Assembly (NCBI GenBank): GCA_002305765.1
Contig: DBQU01000054.1
Coordinates: 1-13,367 of the forward strand
Length of the DNA: 13,367 nucleotides
Direction of reading: 5' to 3'
From: Deltaproteobacteria bacterium UBA1386
GTDB taxonomy: Bacteria > Desulfobacterota > Syntrophorhabdia > Syntrophorhabdales > Syntrophorhabdaceae
A model generated the notes under the pieces. It made no database searches and was not told the DNA's origin. It saw only the letters and a list, made by a program, of their open reading frames with translations. The position numbers and the translations under genes were made by a program. Positions 1 to 7,184 of this stretch are shown here, in pieces (the stretch's first letter is position 1; each line of letters starts with the position of its first letter).

Positions 1-30
1 AGTCTCGAAGGCCGGGATCCAGGAGAGACC
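1..30 (-). repeat. Partial copy of dispersed hairpin repeat (GGAATCCAG family)
   Basis: Positions 7-23 match, in inverted orientation and at 16 of 17 bases, the half-element at 132-148 (CCTGGATTCCGGCCTTC). The element is cut by the window edge or degenerate, because the other half of the hairpin is not visible; a short GTCTC...GAGAC inverted pair (2-6 and 25-29) surrounds it. Repeats of this type (GTCATTCC...GGAATCCAG) are common in intergenic DNA of many Proteobacteria and Desulfobacterota. No coding gene is visible in 1-214. Confidence 0.5.
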
Positions 31-130
31 ACCAATTCGGTATTACTCTACAGACTACAGATGTCAGACCTTTGTCGCTGACCATATGTTGTCGAATCCC
101 GGGCCTCTTTTCTGCCGAGAGCCGATCTTT

Positions 131-190
131 CCTGGATTCCGGCCTTCGCCGGAATGACGTACAAAAGGACTTTTTCAACGGCCTGTCAAG
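131..190. repeat. Dispersed hairpin repeat with GGACTTTTTCAACGGCC tail
   Basis: A perfect 8-bp stem, ATTCCGGC (136-143) and GCCGGAAT (148-155), closes a 4-base loop. It is set in the familiar CCTGGATTCC...GGAATGACG frame and is followed by a GGACTTTTTCAACGGCC tail (167-183). This looks like one unit of a dispersed intergenic repeat; on the minus strand the tail reads GGCCGTTGAAAAAGTCC. It lies just downstream of the minus-strand TPR gene, so its hairpin may protect or end that transcript, but no T-run follows the stem on the minus strand. It is not a textbook intrinsic terminator. Confidence 0.7.
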
Positions 191-212
191 CGGCTCAAGC
201 GATTCAAGCCGT
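186..212. repeat. Degenerate 9-bp tandem repeat (TCAAGCGGN)
   Basis: Three adjacent units read TCAAGCGGC, TCAAGCGAT and TCAAGCCGT. The same core occurs at the other end of the window, as AACCGCTTGAA at 13235-13245 and TTCAAGCGGTT at 13319-13329. It lies directly after the stop codon of the minus-strand TPR gene. No function is evident. Confidence 0.5.
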
Positions 213-214
213 CT

Positions 215-904
215 TTACCTCACCATCTCCTTCATCAGGTTGAAGGCCTCGTTGCTCGCCGGGTCGAGGGAGAGGGCCTTTCGGCCCGCGTCTATCGCGT
301 CGGGGATGGCGCCCGTTTTCAGGAGCGCCCGCGCGAGTCCCAGGTACGCCTTCGCGTTGTTGGGGTTCTCCGTGACGGCTTCACCGAAGAGCTTCACCGC
401 GTCGCGGACGTCGCCCTTCATGAGTAGCGATGTCGCCACGGCGACGAGCACGTTCGAGATATCCTCCTTGACCTTCTTCGCCTTCGGCTCCACGGACATG
501 AGCTCCCTCAGGTACGACAGGGAGCCCTCGTAGTTGCCCGTCCTGACCTCCGAGAAGGCCGCCCCGAGAAGCGCGTCAATGAGTATATCGACGATCTGGC
601 CCTTGAAGTCCTGCGGCGAGAGGCGGTAGGCGGTCCTCAGGGGAGGGACCGCCTTCGCGAAGCTCTTCATGTTGAGATAGGCCCTGCCGAGGTAGAGGTG
701 GGCCTCGTAGTAGTCCGGCTCAGCGGCAGCCGCCCTCTCAAAGTAAGGGAGGGCCTCGGCGAACTTCCCCTGGTTGAACAGGGCAAGGCCGGCCTCAAAG
801 TCGGCGCGTGCCGCCGGACTTACGAAGGCCCCCGCGCAGGAGAAAAGAAAGCCGGCCAGAACTACGGGGATGAGAACCTTCAAGAACGACCTTTTCTTCC
901 ACAT
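215..904 (-). CDS. TPR-repeat lipoprotein
   Basis: This 229-residue protein starts with a basic and hydrophobic leader ending in FLFSC-AG (Cys23), a probable lipoprotein signal; the Phe at -2 makes the lipobox slightly unusual. The rest is helical TPR repeats, with clear units at about residues 35-65, 69-99, 148-180 and 184-216 and a weaker one near 113-130. The pattern NPNNAKAYLGLARALLKTG is typical of the fold. TPR proteins hold partners together, so this is probably a periplasmic or outer-membrane-attached scaffold. The ATG at 904 is chosen because GGGAGGTG lies 7 bases upstream and the signal peptide starts there; the frame stays open to 1051 but that extension has no signal and overlaps the next gene. 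It is the last gene of the leftward operon, 34 bases after the YdbL-type gene, so its partner is probably the YdbH/YdbL pair. Confidence 0.85.
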   Translation of the reverse strand: MWKKRSFLKVLIPVVLAGFLFSCAGAFVSPAARADFEAGLALFNQGKFAEALPYFERAAAAEPDYYEAHLYLGRAYLNMKSFAKAVPPLRTAYRLSPQDFKGQIVDILIDALLGAAFSEVRTGNYEGSLSYLRELMSVEPKAKKVKEDISNVLVAVATSLLMKGDVRDAVKLFGEAVTENPNNAKAYLGLARALLKTGAIPDAIDAGRKALSLDPASNEAFNLMKEMVR

Positions 905-938
905 CTGGATGCACCTCCCTCTTTCGCCGGACCCCTTG

Positions 939-1529
939 TTATCTCTTCCTTTCCCATCCTCCGCCGTCGTTCTGTATCCACCAGCCGGGCTGGGATTTCC
1001 CGCGCCAGCTGTTGGCAAAGATCCTCTGGATCTTCGGCAGAGAGTCCCCACCCAGATTGTTCGCCTTCATGATCTCGTTGTACAGGGTGTTGCGATTGCC
1101 GTTTTCCTGGCTGACGACACGGTTGAGGTCCGCCTTGTCCTTGAGGTTTAACGCACCCGTGTCGCGCGGTTCCACGAAACCCATGTTGTTCTCCCCGATG
1201 GCGCCCCTGTCATAGAAGGGTTTGAGCTGGCCAAAATTGCTCGCCATCGCCTGTTTGAGGCTCCTGATGGCCGGGGTGGAGACCTCCACGTTGATCTGAG
1301 CGTGTGCCTCTCTCGGTCCTATGAGCCCCCGCAGGGGATCTATGATACTGCTCTGTTTGTCGTTCTTCTTTTCCTCCGGCTGCTTCTGGTCCTTCGTACC
1401 CCGCACGTCGTCCACGATCTGGTCGGCAGCCTTCTGGATGGCCGCGGCCGGAAAATAGATGTTGACGGTGACGCAGGCGGCGAAGACCAGCGCGAAACCC
1501 AACGTGACATGACGCAACTTCTTGACCAT
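939..1529 (-). CDS. DUF1318 (YdbL-family) lipoprotein with YnbE-like N-terminus
   Basis: A 196-residue protein. Residues 1-19 are a lipoprotein signal (LVFAAC, Cys19) followed by VTVNIYFPAAAIQKAAD. Residues 45-65 are a charged, flexible linker, and about 80-193 form the DUF1318 domain with its STPAIR, NRNTLYNEI and PGWWIQ...GGW blocks. In E. coli YdbL is a small periplasmic protein encoded with the AsmA-like YdbH and the tiny outer-membrane lipoprotein YnbE. Here no separate YnbE gene is seen, and the lipidated strand-forming start could play that part (inference). An AxA-like AHA-Q site at about 75-78 resembles a relic signal cleavage site at the join. AAGGAGG sits 5 bases before the ATG, a strong ribosome site. 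It lies 19 bases after the YdbH-like gene, so the two are co-transcribed. Confidence 0.8.
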   Translation of the reverse strand: MVKKLRHVTLGFALVFAACVTVNIYFPAAAIQKAADQIVDDVRGTKDQKQPEEKKNDKQSSIIDPLRGLIGPREAHAQINVEVSTPAIRSLKQAMASNFGQLKPFYDRGAIGENNMGFVEPRDTGALNLKDKADLNRVVSQENGNRNTLYNEIMKANNLGGDSLPKIQRIFANSWRGKSQPGWWIQNDGGGWERKR

Positions 1530-1548
1530 TGTATCCTCCTTGAGCTCT

Positions 1549-4185
1549 CTAGTTCACCTTTATCGTCGGACCCGCGCCGTCCTTGTCCTTCTCAAACACC
1601 CGGCCGACGCGCTCCTGCATGTCCTTGAAGCTTACCATATTTTGGGGGTCCCTGTTCACCACATCTATCCCCCTAAGGAAGGCTCGCCTTATGAGATACT
1701 CGGTGCCCCCTTCGACGATCTTCCCCCTGATGTTGAAGTTATCGTTCTGAAGCGTGCACCGTATGCCGATGCGGCTGTACGGGTATTCCTTGAAAAACTT
1801 GTTGAGGCCGCTCTTCAAGACCGCCCCAATGCCGCCGGAACCGGTGCCCAGGATGGATATATTCTCGATGGCATCGACGGACACCTTCTGGGACTGCCCC
1901 CATTTCCTCACCGTGTCGACGTCAAAGACGAACCGCGACGGTTGACCGTACTCGACGACCAGGTCCTTTACGGAGCCCTCGACGATGCCCGTTATCCTGC
2001 CGACCTTGATCGTCTCCGTCACCTTCCCGAGGTCGATGTTCCTGAAGAGAATGTCTCCGCCTATCTTCCGCGAGGCCAGGAAGAGGTCCTTCACGTACAT
2101 GTCCGCCACCTCTATCGTGCCCCCGAAGATGTCGACGGTCATCTTCCCCTCCGTCAGGAGCTCTCCGTTCTGGTAGGCGATCTCGGGAAAGCGCGCCTTG
2201 ACCTTCCCGGGAAAGGCGAGGCCCGTGAGGTCGCTCAAGAGCTTCTGGGCGTCTATGTCCCGCATCGAGACCCCGAACAACAGCTTCGGAGATGCGCCGA
2301 GGATGTCCTTTGCGGTGAGGGTCCTCACGCGGACCGTACCGTCGTAGAAGGGAACGGATATGATCCCCGGGGCCGATACGTCGTTTCCATAGGCGGTGAC
2401 GGGTATCTTCAGTTCTGGCAGGCTATAGGCGCCCTTCGTGAACCCGGTGATGGTGACGATGCCGAGAGGTCCCGGCGGGAGGGAAGCACCATCTCCGCTC
2501 CCGGCCGACGCGAGATCGAAGGGGATATCCACGTCGATGCCTGCCACACCAAGGGAGATCGCGGGCAGTTTCAACGACGCGGCGGAAAGCCTCACGCTCC
2601 CTTTCGTGCCGAGTCCTTTCCCCGCCGATGTGACCGACACATCGGCGTCGAGCTTTCCGTCAATCTCCATGCCTTTCAGCACCGCCGCCGTCTGGGCGAG
2701 ATAATCGGCCGCGAAGAGGTCGAAGGCCCTTCTCACCGGAACATCCTGCGCCGTCACATGCACGCCCCACTCACCGGCGTTCACGAAACCGTCGTAAGCA
2801 TACCGCCCCGTGTTGAAGAGGTCGAAGGTCCCCCTGAACCGGGAACCCCCTTTGCCGCTTACCGTCACATCGGCCCGGGAGGAAAGCCTTGAGGGTTCCT
2901 TCCTGAGATCCTTGTAATACCGTCCCCAGAGGTACTCCCCGGAGGATACCTGTGACGATATCTTCACGGAGCCCTCCCTGTCCTCGCCGCGGGGAAGGCT
3001 GAAATTGAGGATGACGGAACCCGTGATGCCCTGGGCCGCCTTCGAGCCGTCGGGAGAGGAAAAGCCCCCTTTCCTGATGTCCATGGTGAGCGTCCCCGAA
3101 ACGGACCGGGTCTTGCCGCCGAGGCTCCCTTCCATCCGGGCCTTAAGGGAACCCAGTCCTTCGACGGACCACTTCTTCGCCTCTTCCTCGGTCATGAGCG
3201 TCTTCGCCATCGCGAAGAGACTGGAGAAATTGAGGTCCCCTGTCTCAAGGACCGCGTTGAAAGGCATGGCTCCCTTGACGGTCAGACGCCCCGCTCCCTT
3301 CACCGCGCCTATGCCGGGCATGGTGATCTGCAGGTTGTCCGCCGAGAGTGTCCCCGCCCGGGTGTTGTACAGGGCGCTCATCGAGAGCTGTCCCTTCGTG
3401 AGATCCGCCTTGCGTCCTTCCCCCGCGAAGGTCACCGTCTCGATGAGCGCCGCCGCCCGCGAGATCACGATGCGGTCCTTCTCGAAGACCACGGGAAGGG
3501 TGAACTTCATTCCCTTCAACGTTACATCGCCCGTCGAGCCCTCATCGATATCGATCTCGATGGCCCCCTTGCCAAGCATATCGGGGAGGATCCCCGTCAG
3601 ATCAAGCCTGCCCCTCAACCTTCCCGTCGCCCTTAGCTTCGAGCCTCCCGGCCCGTCGATGACGACGGTGCCGGTGAAGGCAAGCGCGCCCCCATGGTCC
3701 GGCGAGAAACCCTTCACGGTGAGGTCGATATTCTTGAGGGTGATGGTACCGGGAGAACCCTTGAAGGTGAGGGTAAATTCCCCGTTCTCCATGGTCAGAA
3801 GGTGGACGGGGGGTATCTTCCGGATGAAGGACAGGTCCGTTTCGGTCTCTCTCCTGTCGCCGAGACGGATGCGTATCTTCGCGTCCTTGAGAAGGACCTT
3901 CTCTACGTTGCCCCGGAAGGCGGACCCCGGACTGGAAGAGACGCTGACCCGGGAACTCGTGAAGATGAAGTTCTTTCCGCGAATGTCGGCGATTGTGAAC
4001 CCCTTGACCTCCGCCTTCAGGGGATAGAACGAAAAGGATTCCGCCGCCATGTCGTAACCGAAAAGAGGCCCGCTCACCGCGGCGACAGCGCGCAGGAGAA
4101 GCGGCGTCCTGGCAAGGAGGACCAGCCCCGCCGCGAGAGAGGCAACAAGGATAATAAGAGTGAGAATGAACCTTTTTTTTCCCAT
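1549..4185 (-). CDS. AsmA/YdbH-like inter-membrane lipid transport protein
   Basis: This is a large protein of about 878 residues, close to the length of E. coli YdbH. A single membrane anchor (about residues 5-26, FILTLIILVASLAAGLVLL) is followed by long beta-rich sequence full of short alternating strands, as in the AsmA-like repeating beta-groove proteins (YdbH, YhdP, TamB), which carry phospholipids across the periplasm. The C-terminal 200 or so residues (DMYVKDLF, FRNIDLGKVTE, GIGAVLKSGLNKF, FNIRGKIVEGG) resemble the YdbH C-terminal domain, and the adjacent YdbL-family gene supports this. The start is uncertain: ATG at 4185 gives a clean MGKKRF anchor with a weak GGA seven bases upstream, while ATG at 4203 adds six residues and has no ribosome site. 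An A8 run in codons 2-4 after the 4185 start could slip. The exact subfamily (YdbH versus generic AsmA) is less sure than the overall class. Confidence 0.75.
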   Translation of the reverse strand: MGKKRFILTLIILVASLAAGLVLLARTPLLLRAVAAVSGPLFGYDMAAESFSFYPLKAEVKGFTIADIRGKNFIFTSSRVSVSSSPGSAFRGNVEKVLLKDAKIRIRLGDRRETETDLSFIRKIPPVHLLTMENGEFTLTFKGSPGTITLKNIDLTVKGFSPDHGGALAFTGTVVIDGPGGSKLRATGRLRGRLDLTGILPDMLGKGAIEIDIDEGSTGDVTLKGMKFTLPVVFEKDRIVISRAAALIETVTFAGEGRKADLTKGQLSMSALYNTRAGTLSADNLQITMPGIGAVKGAGRLTVKGAMPFNAVLETGDLNFSSLFAMAKTLMTEEEAKKWSVEGLGSLKARMEGSLGGKTRSVSGTLTMDIRKGGFSSPDGSKAAQGITGSVILNFSLPRGEDREGSVKISSQVSSGEYLWGRYYKDLRKEPSRLSSRADVTVSGKGGSRFRGTFDLFNTGRYAYDGFVNAGEWGVHVTAQDVPVRRAFDLFAADYLAQTAAVLKGMEIDGKLDADVSVTSAGKGLGTKGSVRLSAASLKLPAISLGVAGIDVDIPFDLASAGSGDGASLPPGPLGIVTITGFTKGAYSLPELKIPVTAYGNDVSAPGIISVPFYDGTVRVRTLTAKDILGASPKLLFGVSMRDIDAQKLLSDLTGLAFPGKVKARFPEIAYQNGELLTEGKMTVDIFGGTIEVADMYVKDLFLASRKIGGDILFRNIDLGKVTETIKVGRITGIVEGSVKDLVVEYGQPSRFVFDVDTVRKWGQSQKVSVDAIENISILGTGSGGIGAVLKSGLNKFFKEYPYSRIGIRCTLQNDNFNIRGKIVEGGTEYLIRRAFLRGIDVVNRDPQNMVSFKDMQERVGRVFEKDKDGAGPTIKVN

Positions 4186-4217
4186 CGCTCGTTCCGCCGG
4201 CATTATAGCACGAAGGC

Positions 4218-4233
4218 CCGCGAGAAGTCGCGG
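4218..4233 (-). other. Small hairpin between the OB-fold and AsmA-like genes
   Basis: CCGCGA (4218-4223) pairs perfectly with TCGCGG (4228-4233) around a 4-base loop. In the leftward transcript it sits in the 59-77 bases between two genes. It has no T-run after it, so it is more likely an mRNA stability or processing element than a terminator, if it has a role at all. Confidence 0.35.
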
Positions 4234-4262
4234 TCAGCGTACTTCCGGTCATGCTGCGGTCA

Positions 4263-4688
4263 TTATGGGCCGGTGCCCTTTGCCGTCACGACCACCTTGT
4301 CGCCCGTCGTCTCGATCTCGTTGTCGTAGGTGTAGCGTCCGCGCTTCGACCTGGCTTTGAACTTGCCCGTAAGCTTGATCATATCCCCGTTGCGGGCCTG
4401 GGTGCTTCCCGGGCCAAAGGCGGTTATGACCTTCTTCCTGTCCCTGGGGTCGAAAATGCTGACGAGTATGAACGGGTTCCCGCCGCGGTCCTTCTTCTGA
4501 CGAACGATGAATGCATAGGCGTTGACGGTGACATTCTTCTGATCGTACTGGGAAGGATTCGCGACAAGTTCGCCCACGGTTACCTCTTTGGAGAAGACCT
4601 GGGCGTCCGCCGTCACGGAGATCATCGCGAGGACCGCCGCCATCAAGACCGGGAGTGCGGCCAGCAACAAGACTCTTTCTCTTTTCAC
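4263..4688 (-). CDS. Exported OB-fold protein of unknown function
   Basis: A 141-residue protein with a classical signal peptide (residues 1-29, basic MKRER, hydrophobic core, cleavage probably after ADA-Q). The mature part reads like a small beta-barrel of the OB-fold type: VTVGELVANPSQYDQKNVTV, then FILVSIFDPRDRKK, then GDMIKLTGKFKA and TGDKVVVTAKG. Such exported OB-fold domains often bind small ligands or proteins; no ligand can be named here. It starts with GTG at 4688 (next in-frame ATG is internal), with AAGGGGG about 9 bases upstream. It is the first gene after the minus-strand promoter and is 77 bases from the AsmA-like gene, so it probably belongs to the same envelope operon. Confidence 0.7.
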   Translation of the reverse strand: MKRERVLLLAALPVLMAAVLAMISVTADAQVFSKEVTVGELVANPSQYDQKNVTVNAYAFIVRQKKDRGGNPFILVSIFDPRDRKKVITAFGPGSTQARNGDMIKLTGKFKARSKRGRYTYDNEIETTGDKVVVTAKGTGP

Positions 4689-4719
4689 TATCTGTTCCCC
4701 CTTCGATCTCGTTTTTTAA

Positions 4720-4748
4720 CCTATATCCCGTTTCCGGGGAAGAGTCAA
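4720..4748 (-). promoter_or_regulatory. Sigma-70-like promoter of the leftward envelope operon
   Basis: On the minus strand, TTGACT (4748-4743) and TATAGG (4725-4720) are separated by exactly 17 bases, with an expected start of transcription near 4713, about 25 bases before the GTG of the OB-fold gene. The spacer holds a small inverted repeat, CCCG-TTTC-CGGG (4727-4738), that could be an operator. The match is by eye to the consensus. Confidence 0.55.
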
Positions 4749-4762
4749 TAAAACCTGGCTTC

Positions 4763-4791
4763 TTGCCTTTCTCCCCTCCTTCCGCTATGGT
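4763..4791 (+). promoter_or_regulatory. Candidate promoter of the rightward operon
   Basis: TTGCCT (4763-4768) and TATGGT (4786-4791) are 17 bases apart on the plus strand. Transcription would begin near 4798, giving a leader of about 119 bases that contains the whole hairpin at 4811-4900. It is back to back with the promoter of the leftward operon. Confidence 0.4.
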
Positions 4792-4810
4792 ATGTAAAGG
4801 AAACAGAAGA

Positions 4811-4900
4811 GACGGGTTATGGGTGATAGGTCATAGATGATGGGTATGGATCAAAGAAAGGTCTTTCCCATTATCTATAACCCATTACCTATAACCCGTC
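4811..4900. repeat. Long hairpin of degenerate 7-bp repeats (GGTTATR)
   Basis: Two 34-base arms (4811-4844 and 4867-4900) are reverse complements at 29 of 34 positions, with a 22-base loop. All five differences are transitions; three become G-U pairs in the plus-strand RNA. Each arm is itself a run of imperfect heptamers: GGTTATG, GGTGATA, GGTCATA, GATGATG on the left and CCCATTA, TCTATAA, CCCATTA, CCTATAA on the right. It lies between two divergent operons, and its right arm ends six bases before the ribosome site (AAGG, 4906-4909) of the gene at 4917. Confidence 0.85.
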
Positions 4901-4916
4901 TTCTCAAGGTCCACGC

Positions 4917-7184
4917 ATGATCGCATCTCTCATATCTCTTCTTCTCGTGACCGGACTCTCGGGGATCGTGGCGCAGACGGTCCTTATCAGGGAGTGCCTC
5001 ATCCTTTACGGGGGAAACGAGCTTTCCATCGGCGTGACCATCGGCGCCTGGGTCGTCTGGGAGGCCCTTGGCGCCTTTATTGGCGGGCGGTGGCCTCGCG
5101 GGGCCCGCGGGGCGGCGCATGCGTTCATCGCCGCCGGCCTCATCTTCGGCATCGTCTTCCCGGCAAGCATCTATGCCATCCGCGCCTTCAAGGTCATCGC
5201 GGGTCTCCCTCCGGAGATATCCCTCGGCATCACGAGCATCTTCGGCGCGTCCATGGTGATATTTCTCCCCGCGGGCCTTCTCCACGGTTTCGCGTTCACG
5301 GCGGCCTGCAGGGTCTATGAAGGTGTGAAGGGCCCCGGGGGCAAGGCGGCGGGAAAGGTCTATTTCTACGAGATGGCCGGTACCATCGCCGGGGGGATAC
5401 TGGTAAGCTACGTCCTTGTCACCTGGCTCCATTCGTTCCGGATCGCGGGCCTGATACTCGTTCTCATGGCCCTCGCCTGCCTTGCCATGGCCGTCTCGGC
5501 GGCAACCCGCGCGGGCAAGCTCCTTGCGGCTTTGAGCCTTGCCATCGCGCTCGGCTCGGCCGTCTTCATGGCCGCAGGCCTTGACGGACGCCTGCAGCTG
5601 CGGTCCATCGCCGCGCAATGGCACGGTCGCGAGGTCGTCTCCTACGAAAATTCCCTCTATCAGAACATTGCCGTGACGAGGGCAACGGGGCAGTACACGT
5701 TCTTCACCGACGGCCTGCCGGCGGCCACCATACCCGTGCCCGACATAGCCCGTGCGGAGGAGATCGTCCACATCCCGCTTCTCACCCACGGCACCCCGCG
5801 GAACGTCCTTGTCCTTCACGGCGGAGCGGGCGGCGTCATAGGGGAGGTCCTCAAGTACCCCACGGTGCGCCGTGTCGATTACGTAGAGATCGACCCCGCC
5901 TATCTCGGGACGCTCGTCCGCTATCCCTCTGCACTCGTCCGGTCCGAACTTGGCGATCCGCGGGTCATCCTGCACTACACAGACGGCAGGCGCTTCGTGA
6001 AGGCGGCATCCCCCGACCGGCGCTACGACGTCGTTCTTCTCGGGGTTGCCTCCCCCGCGACGCTTCAGGCGAACAGGTTCTTTACCCTGGAGTTCTTCCG
6101 TGAAGTGCGGCGGATCCTCACCGATGAAGGCATCCTTGTATTCACCGTTCCCGGCTCCCTCGCCTACTACGACAGGGAACTCAGGGACATCAACATGTCC
6201 GCCGTGGCCACCGCCGGCGAGGTCTTCGCTCACGTTGCCGTCGTTCCGGGGGACCAGAACATCTTCCTCGCCTCGGCGTCGGCTAGAGACATCGATCTAT
6301 CACCGCAGAGACTGGTAGACAGACTGAATGACCTGCGGCTGACCACCCGGCTCATCTCGCTGCCACATCTCACGTACCGTCTCGACAGGGAGCGTATGGA
6401 ATGGTTCCGCCGCGCCGTCGAGCCCTCCCGGGCCGAGGTCAACCGTGACCTTGCCCCGAAGGGCCTCTACTATACGATCGCATACATAAACGCCCTTCAC
6501 ACCCCTTCAATGAAGGGTCTTTTCGCAGCCGCCGGGCGCCGGGGTATTCCCGTATTCCTCGCCGCTCTGGGCCTTTTCGCGGCCGGGGCGTTCCTCCTGA
6601 AGAACAGGCACCGGAGAATACCTGCTCTCTTTGTCATCTCCACGACGGGTTTCGTCGTCATGCTCCTTGAACTGTCCCTCATCTTTGTCTTCCAGGTGGC
6701 ATACGGGTACGTCTTCCACGAGATCGGCATGCTCCTCACCATGCTCATGGCCGGCATGGCCGCCGGCAGCATGGCCGCGGCCCGGCGTGTCACGACGGCA
6801 GGGGTATCGAAGGCCTTCATGGCGGCGGAAGCCTCCCTGGCATCCTTCTGCCTTCTCCTTTTCTTCCTGTTCACTCTCACGGGCCATGGCGCGGGCGCGG
6901 GAGGCCTTTCGGGCAGACTTCTCTTCTTTGCCCTCCTCTTTGTGCCGGGGTTCTTTGCCGGAATGGAATTCCCTCTTGCCGTGGAGCTCTTCGAGGATAG
7001 AGAGGGCACCGGGGGGTCCGTAGGGCCTGTCTACGCGGGCGACCTCGCCGGGGGTTTCATAGGGGGCATGCTGGGAGGCTTCTTCCTCTTTCCTCTCATG
7101 GGCCTCGCAATGAGCTGCCTCCTTTTCGGCGCCCTCAAGGCCGCCGGGCTGCTTCTTCTTCTGTTATCGGGGAAGAGAAAGTAG
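4917..7184 (+). CDS. Membrane protein with degenerate spermidine-synthase-like domain
   Basis: This 755-residue protein has about seven membrane segments in residues 1-220, a soluble domain at about 225-530, and about seven more segments at 543-750. The soluble domain has the Rossmann order of polyamine aminopropyltransferases: VLVLHGGAGG (297-306), DYVEIDP (321-327), YTDGRRF (354-360) and YDVVLLGVASP (370-380) followed by FFTLEFFREVRRIL. Key acidic residues of true spermidine synthases are changed: the Asp of GGGDG is Ala304, and the gate Asp and second Asp of YDV...D..DP are Gly376 and Ser379. It is therefore unlikely to make spermidine; a methyltransferase-like or ligand-binding role, or membrane transport, is possible. 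The two membrane halves are related to each other (see findings). AAGG lies 7 bases before the ATG at 4917. First gene of the rightward run, 56 bases ahead of the radical SAM gene. Confidence 0.8.
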   Translation: MIASLISLLLVTGLSGIVAQTVLIRECLILYGGNELSIGVTIGAWVVWEALGAFIGGRWPRGARGAAHAFIAAGLIFGIVFPASIYAIRAFKVIAGLPPEISLGITSIFGASMVIFLPAGLLHGFAFTAACRVYEGVKGPGGKAAGKVYFYEMAGTIAGGILVSYVLVTWLHSFRIAGLILVLMALACLAMAVSAATRAGKLLAALSLAIALGSAVFMAAGLDGRLQLRSIAAQWHGREVVSYENSLYQNIAVTRATGQYTFFTDGLPAATIPVPDIARAEEIVHIPLLTHGTPRNVLVLHGGAGGVIGEVLKYPTVRRVDYVEIDPAYLGTLVRYPSALVRSELGDPRVILHYTDGRRFVKAASPDRRYDVVLLGVASPATLQANRFFTLEFFREVRRILTDEGILVFTVPGSLAYYDRELRDINMSAVATAGEVFAHVAVVPGDQNIFLASASARDIDLSPQRLVDRLNDLRLTTRLISLPHLTYRLDRERMEWFRRAVEPSRAEVNRDLAPKGLYYTIAYINALHTPSMKGLFAAAGRRGIPVFLAALGLFAAGAFLLKNRHRRIPALFVISTTGFVVMLLELSLIFVFQVAYGYVFHEIGMLLTMLMAGMAAGSMAAARRVTTAGVSKAFMAAEASLASFCLLLFFLFTLTGHGAGAGGLSGRLLFFALLFVPGFFAGMEFPLAVELFEDREGTGGSVGPVYAGDLAGGFIGGMLGGFFLFPLMGLAMSCLLFGALKAAGLLLLLLSGKRK

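Noticed and set aside
905..1051. N-terminal extension of the TPR gene to 1051
   Set aside because: The added residues are Arg/Gly-rich, overlap the YdbL-type gene, and would put the signal peptide inside the protein.
1522..2892. Long plus-strand frame (456 residues) opposite the AsmA-like gene
   Set aside because: Low-complexity, Arg/His/Pro/Asp-rich translation with no domain or ribosome site; it is a shadow of the high-GC third positions of the real minus-strand gene.
4197..4202. TATAAT on the minus strand as a promoter for the AsmA-like gene
   Set aside because: It overlaps the possible start codon at 4203 and has no -35 box at a suitable distance.
4875..6233. Long minus-strand frame (452 residues) opposite the SpeE-like gene
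   Set aside because: Gly/Arg/Asp-rich shadow that also crosses the intergenic hairpin; no signal, fold or ribosome site supports it.
4917..7184. Calling this gene a functional spermidine synthase (speE)
   Set aside because: The acidic residues needed for aminopropyl transfer are replaced (Ala304, Gly376, Ser379).
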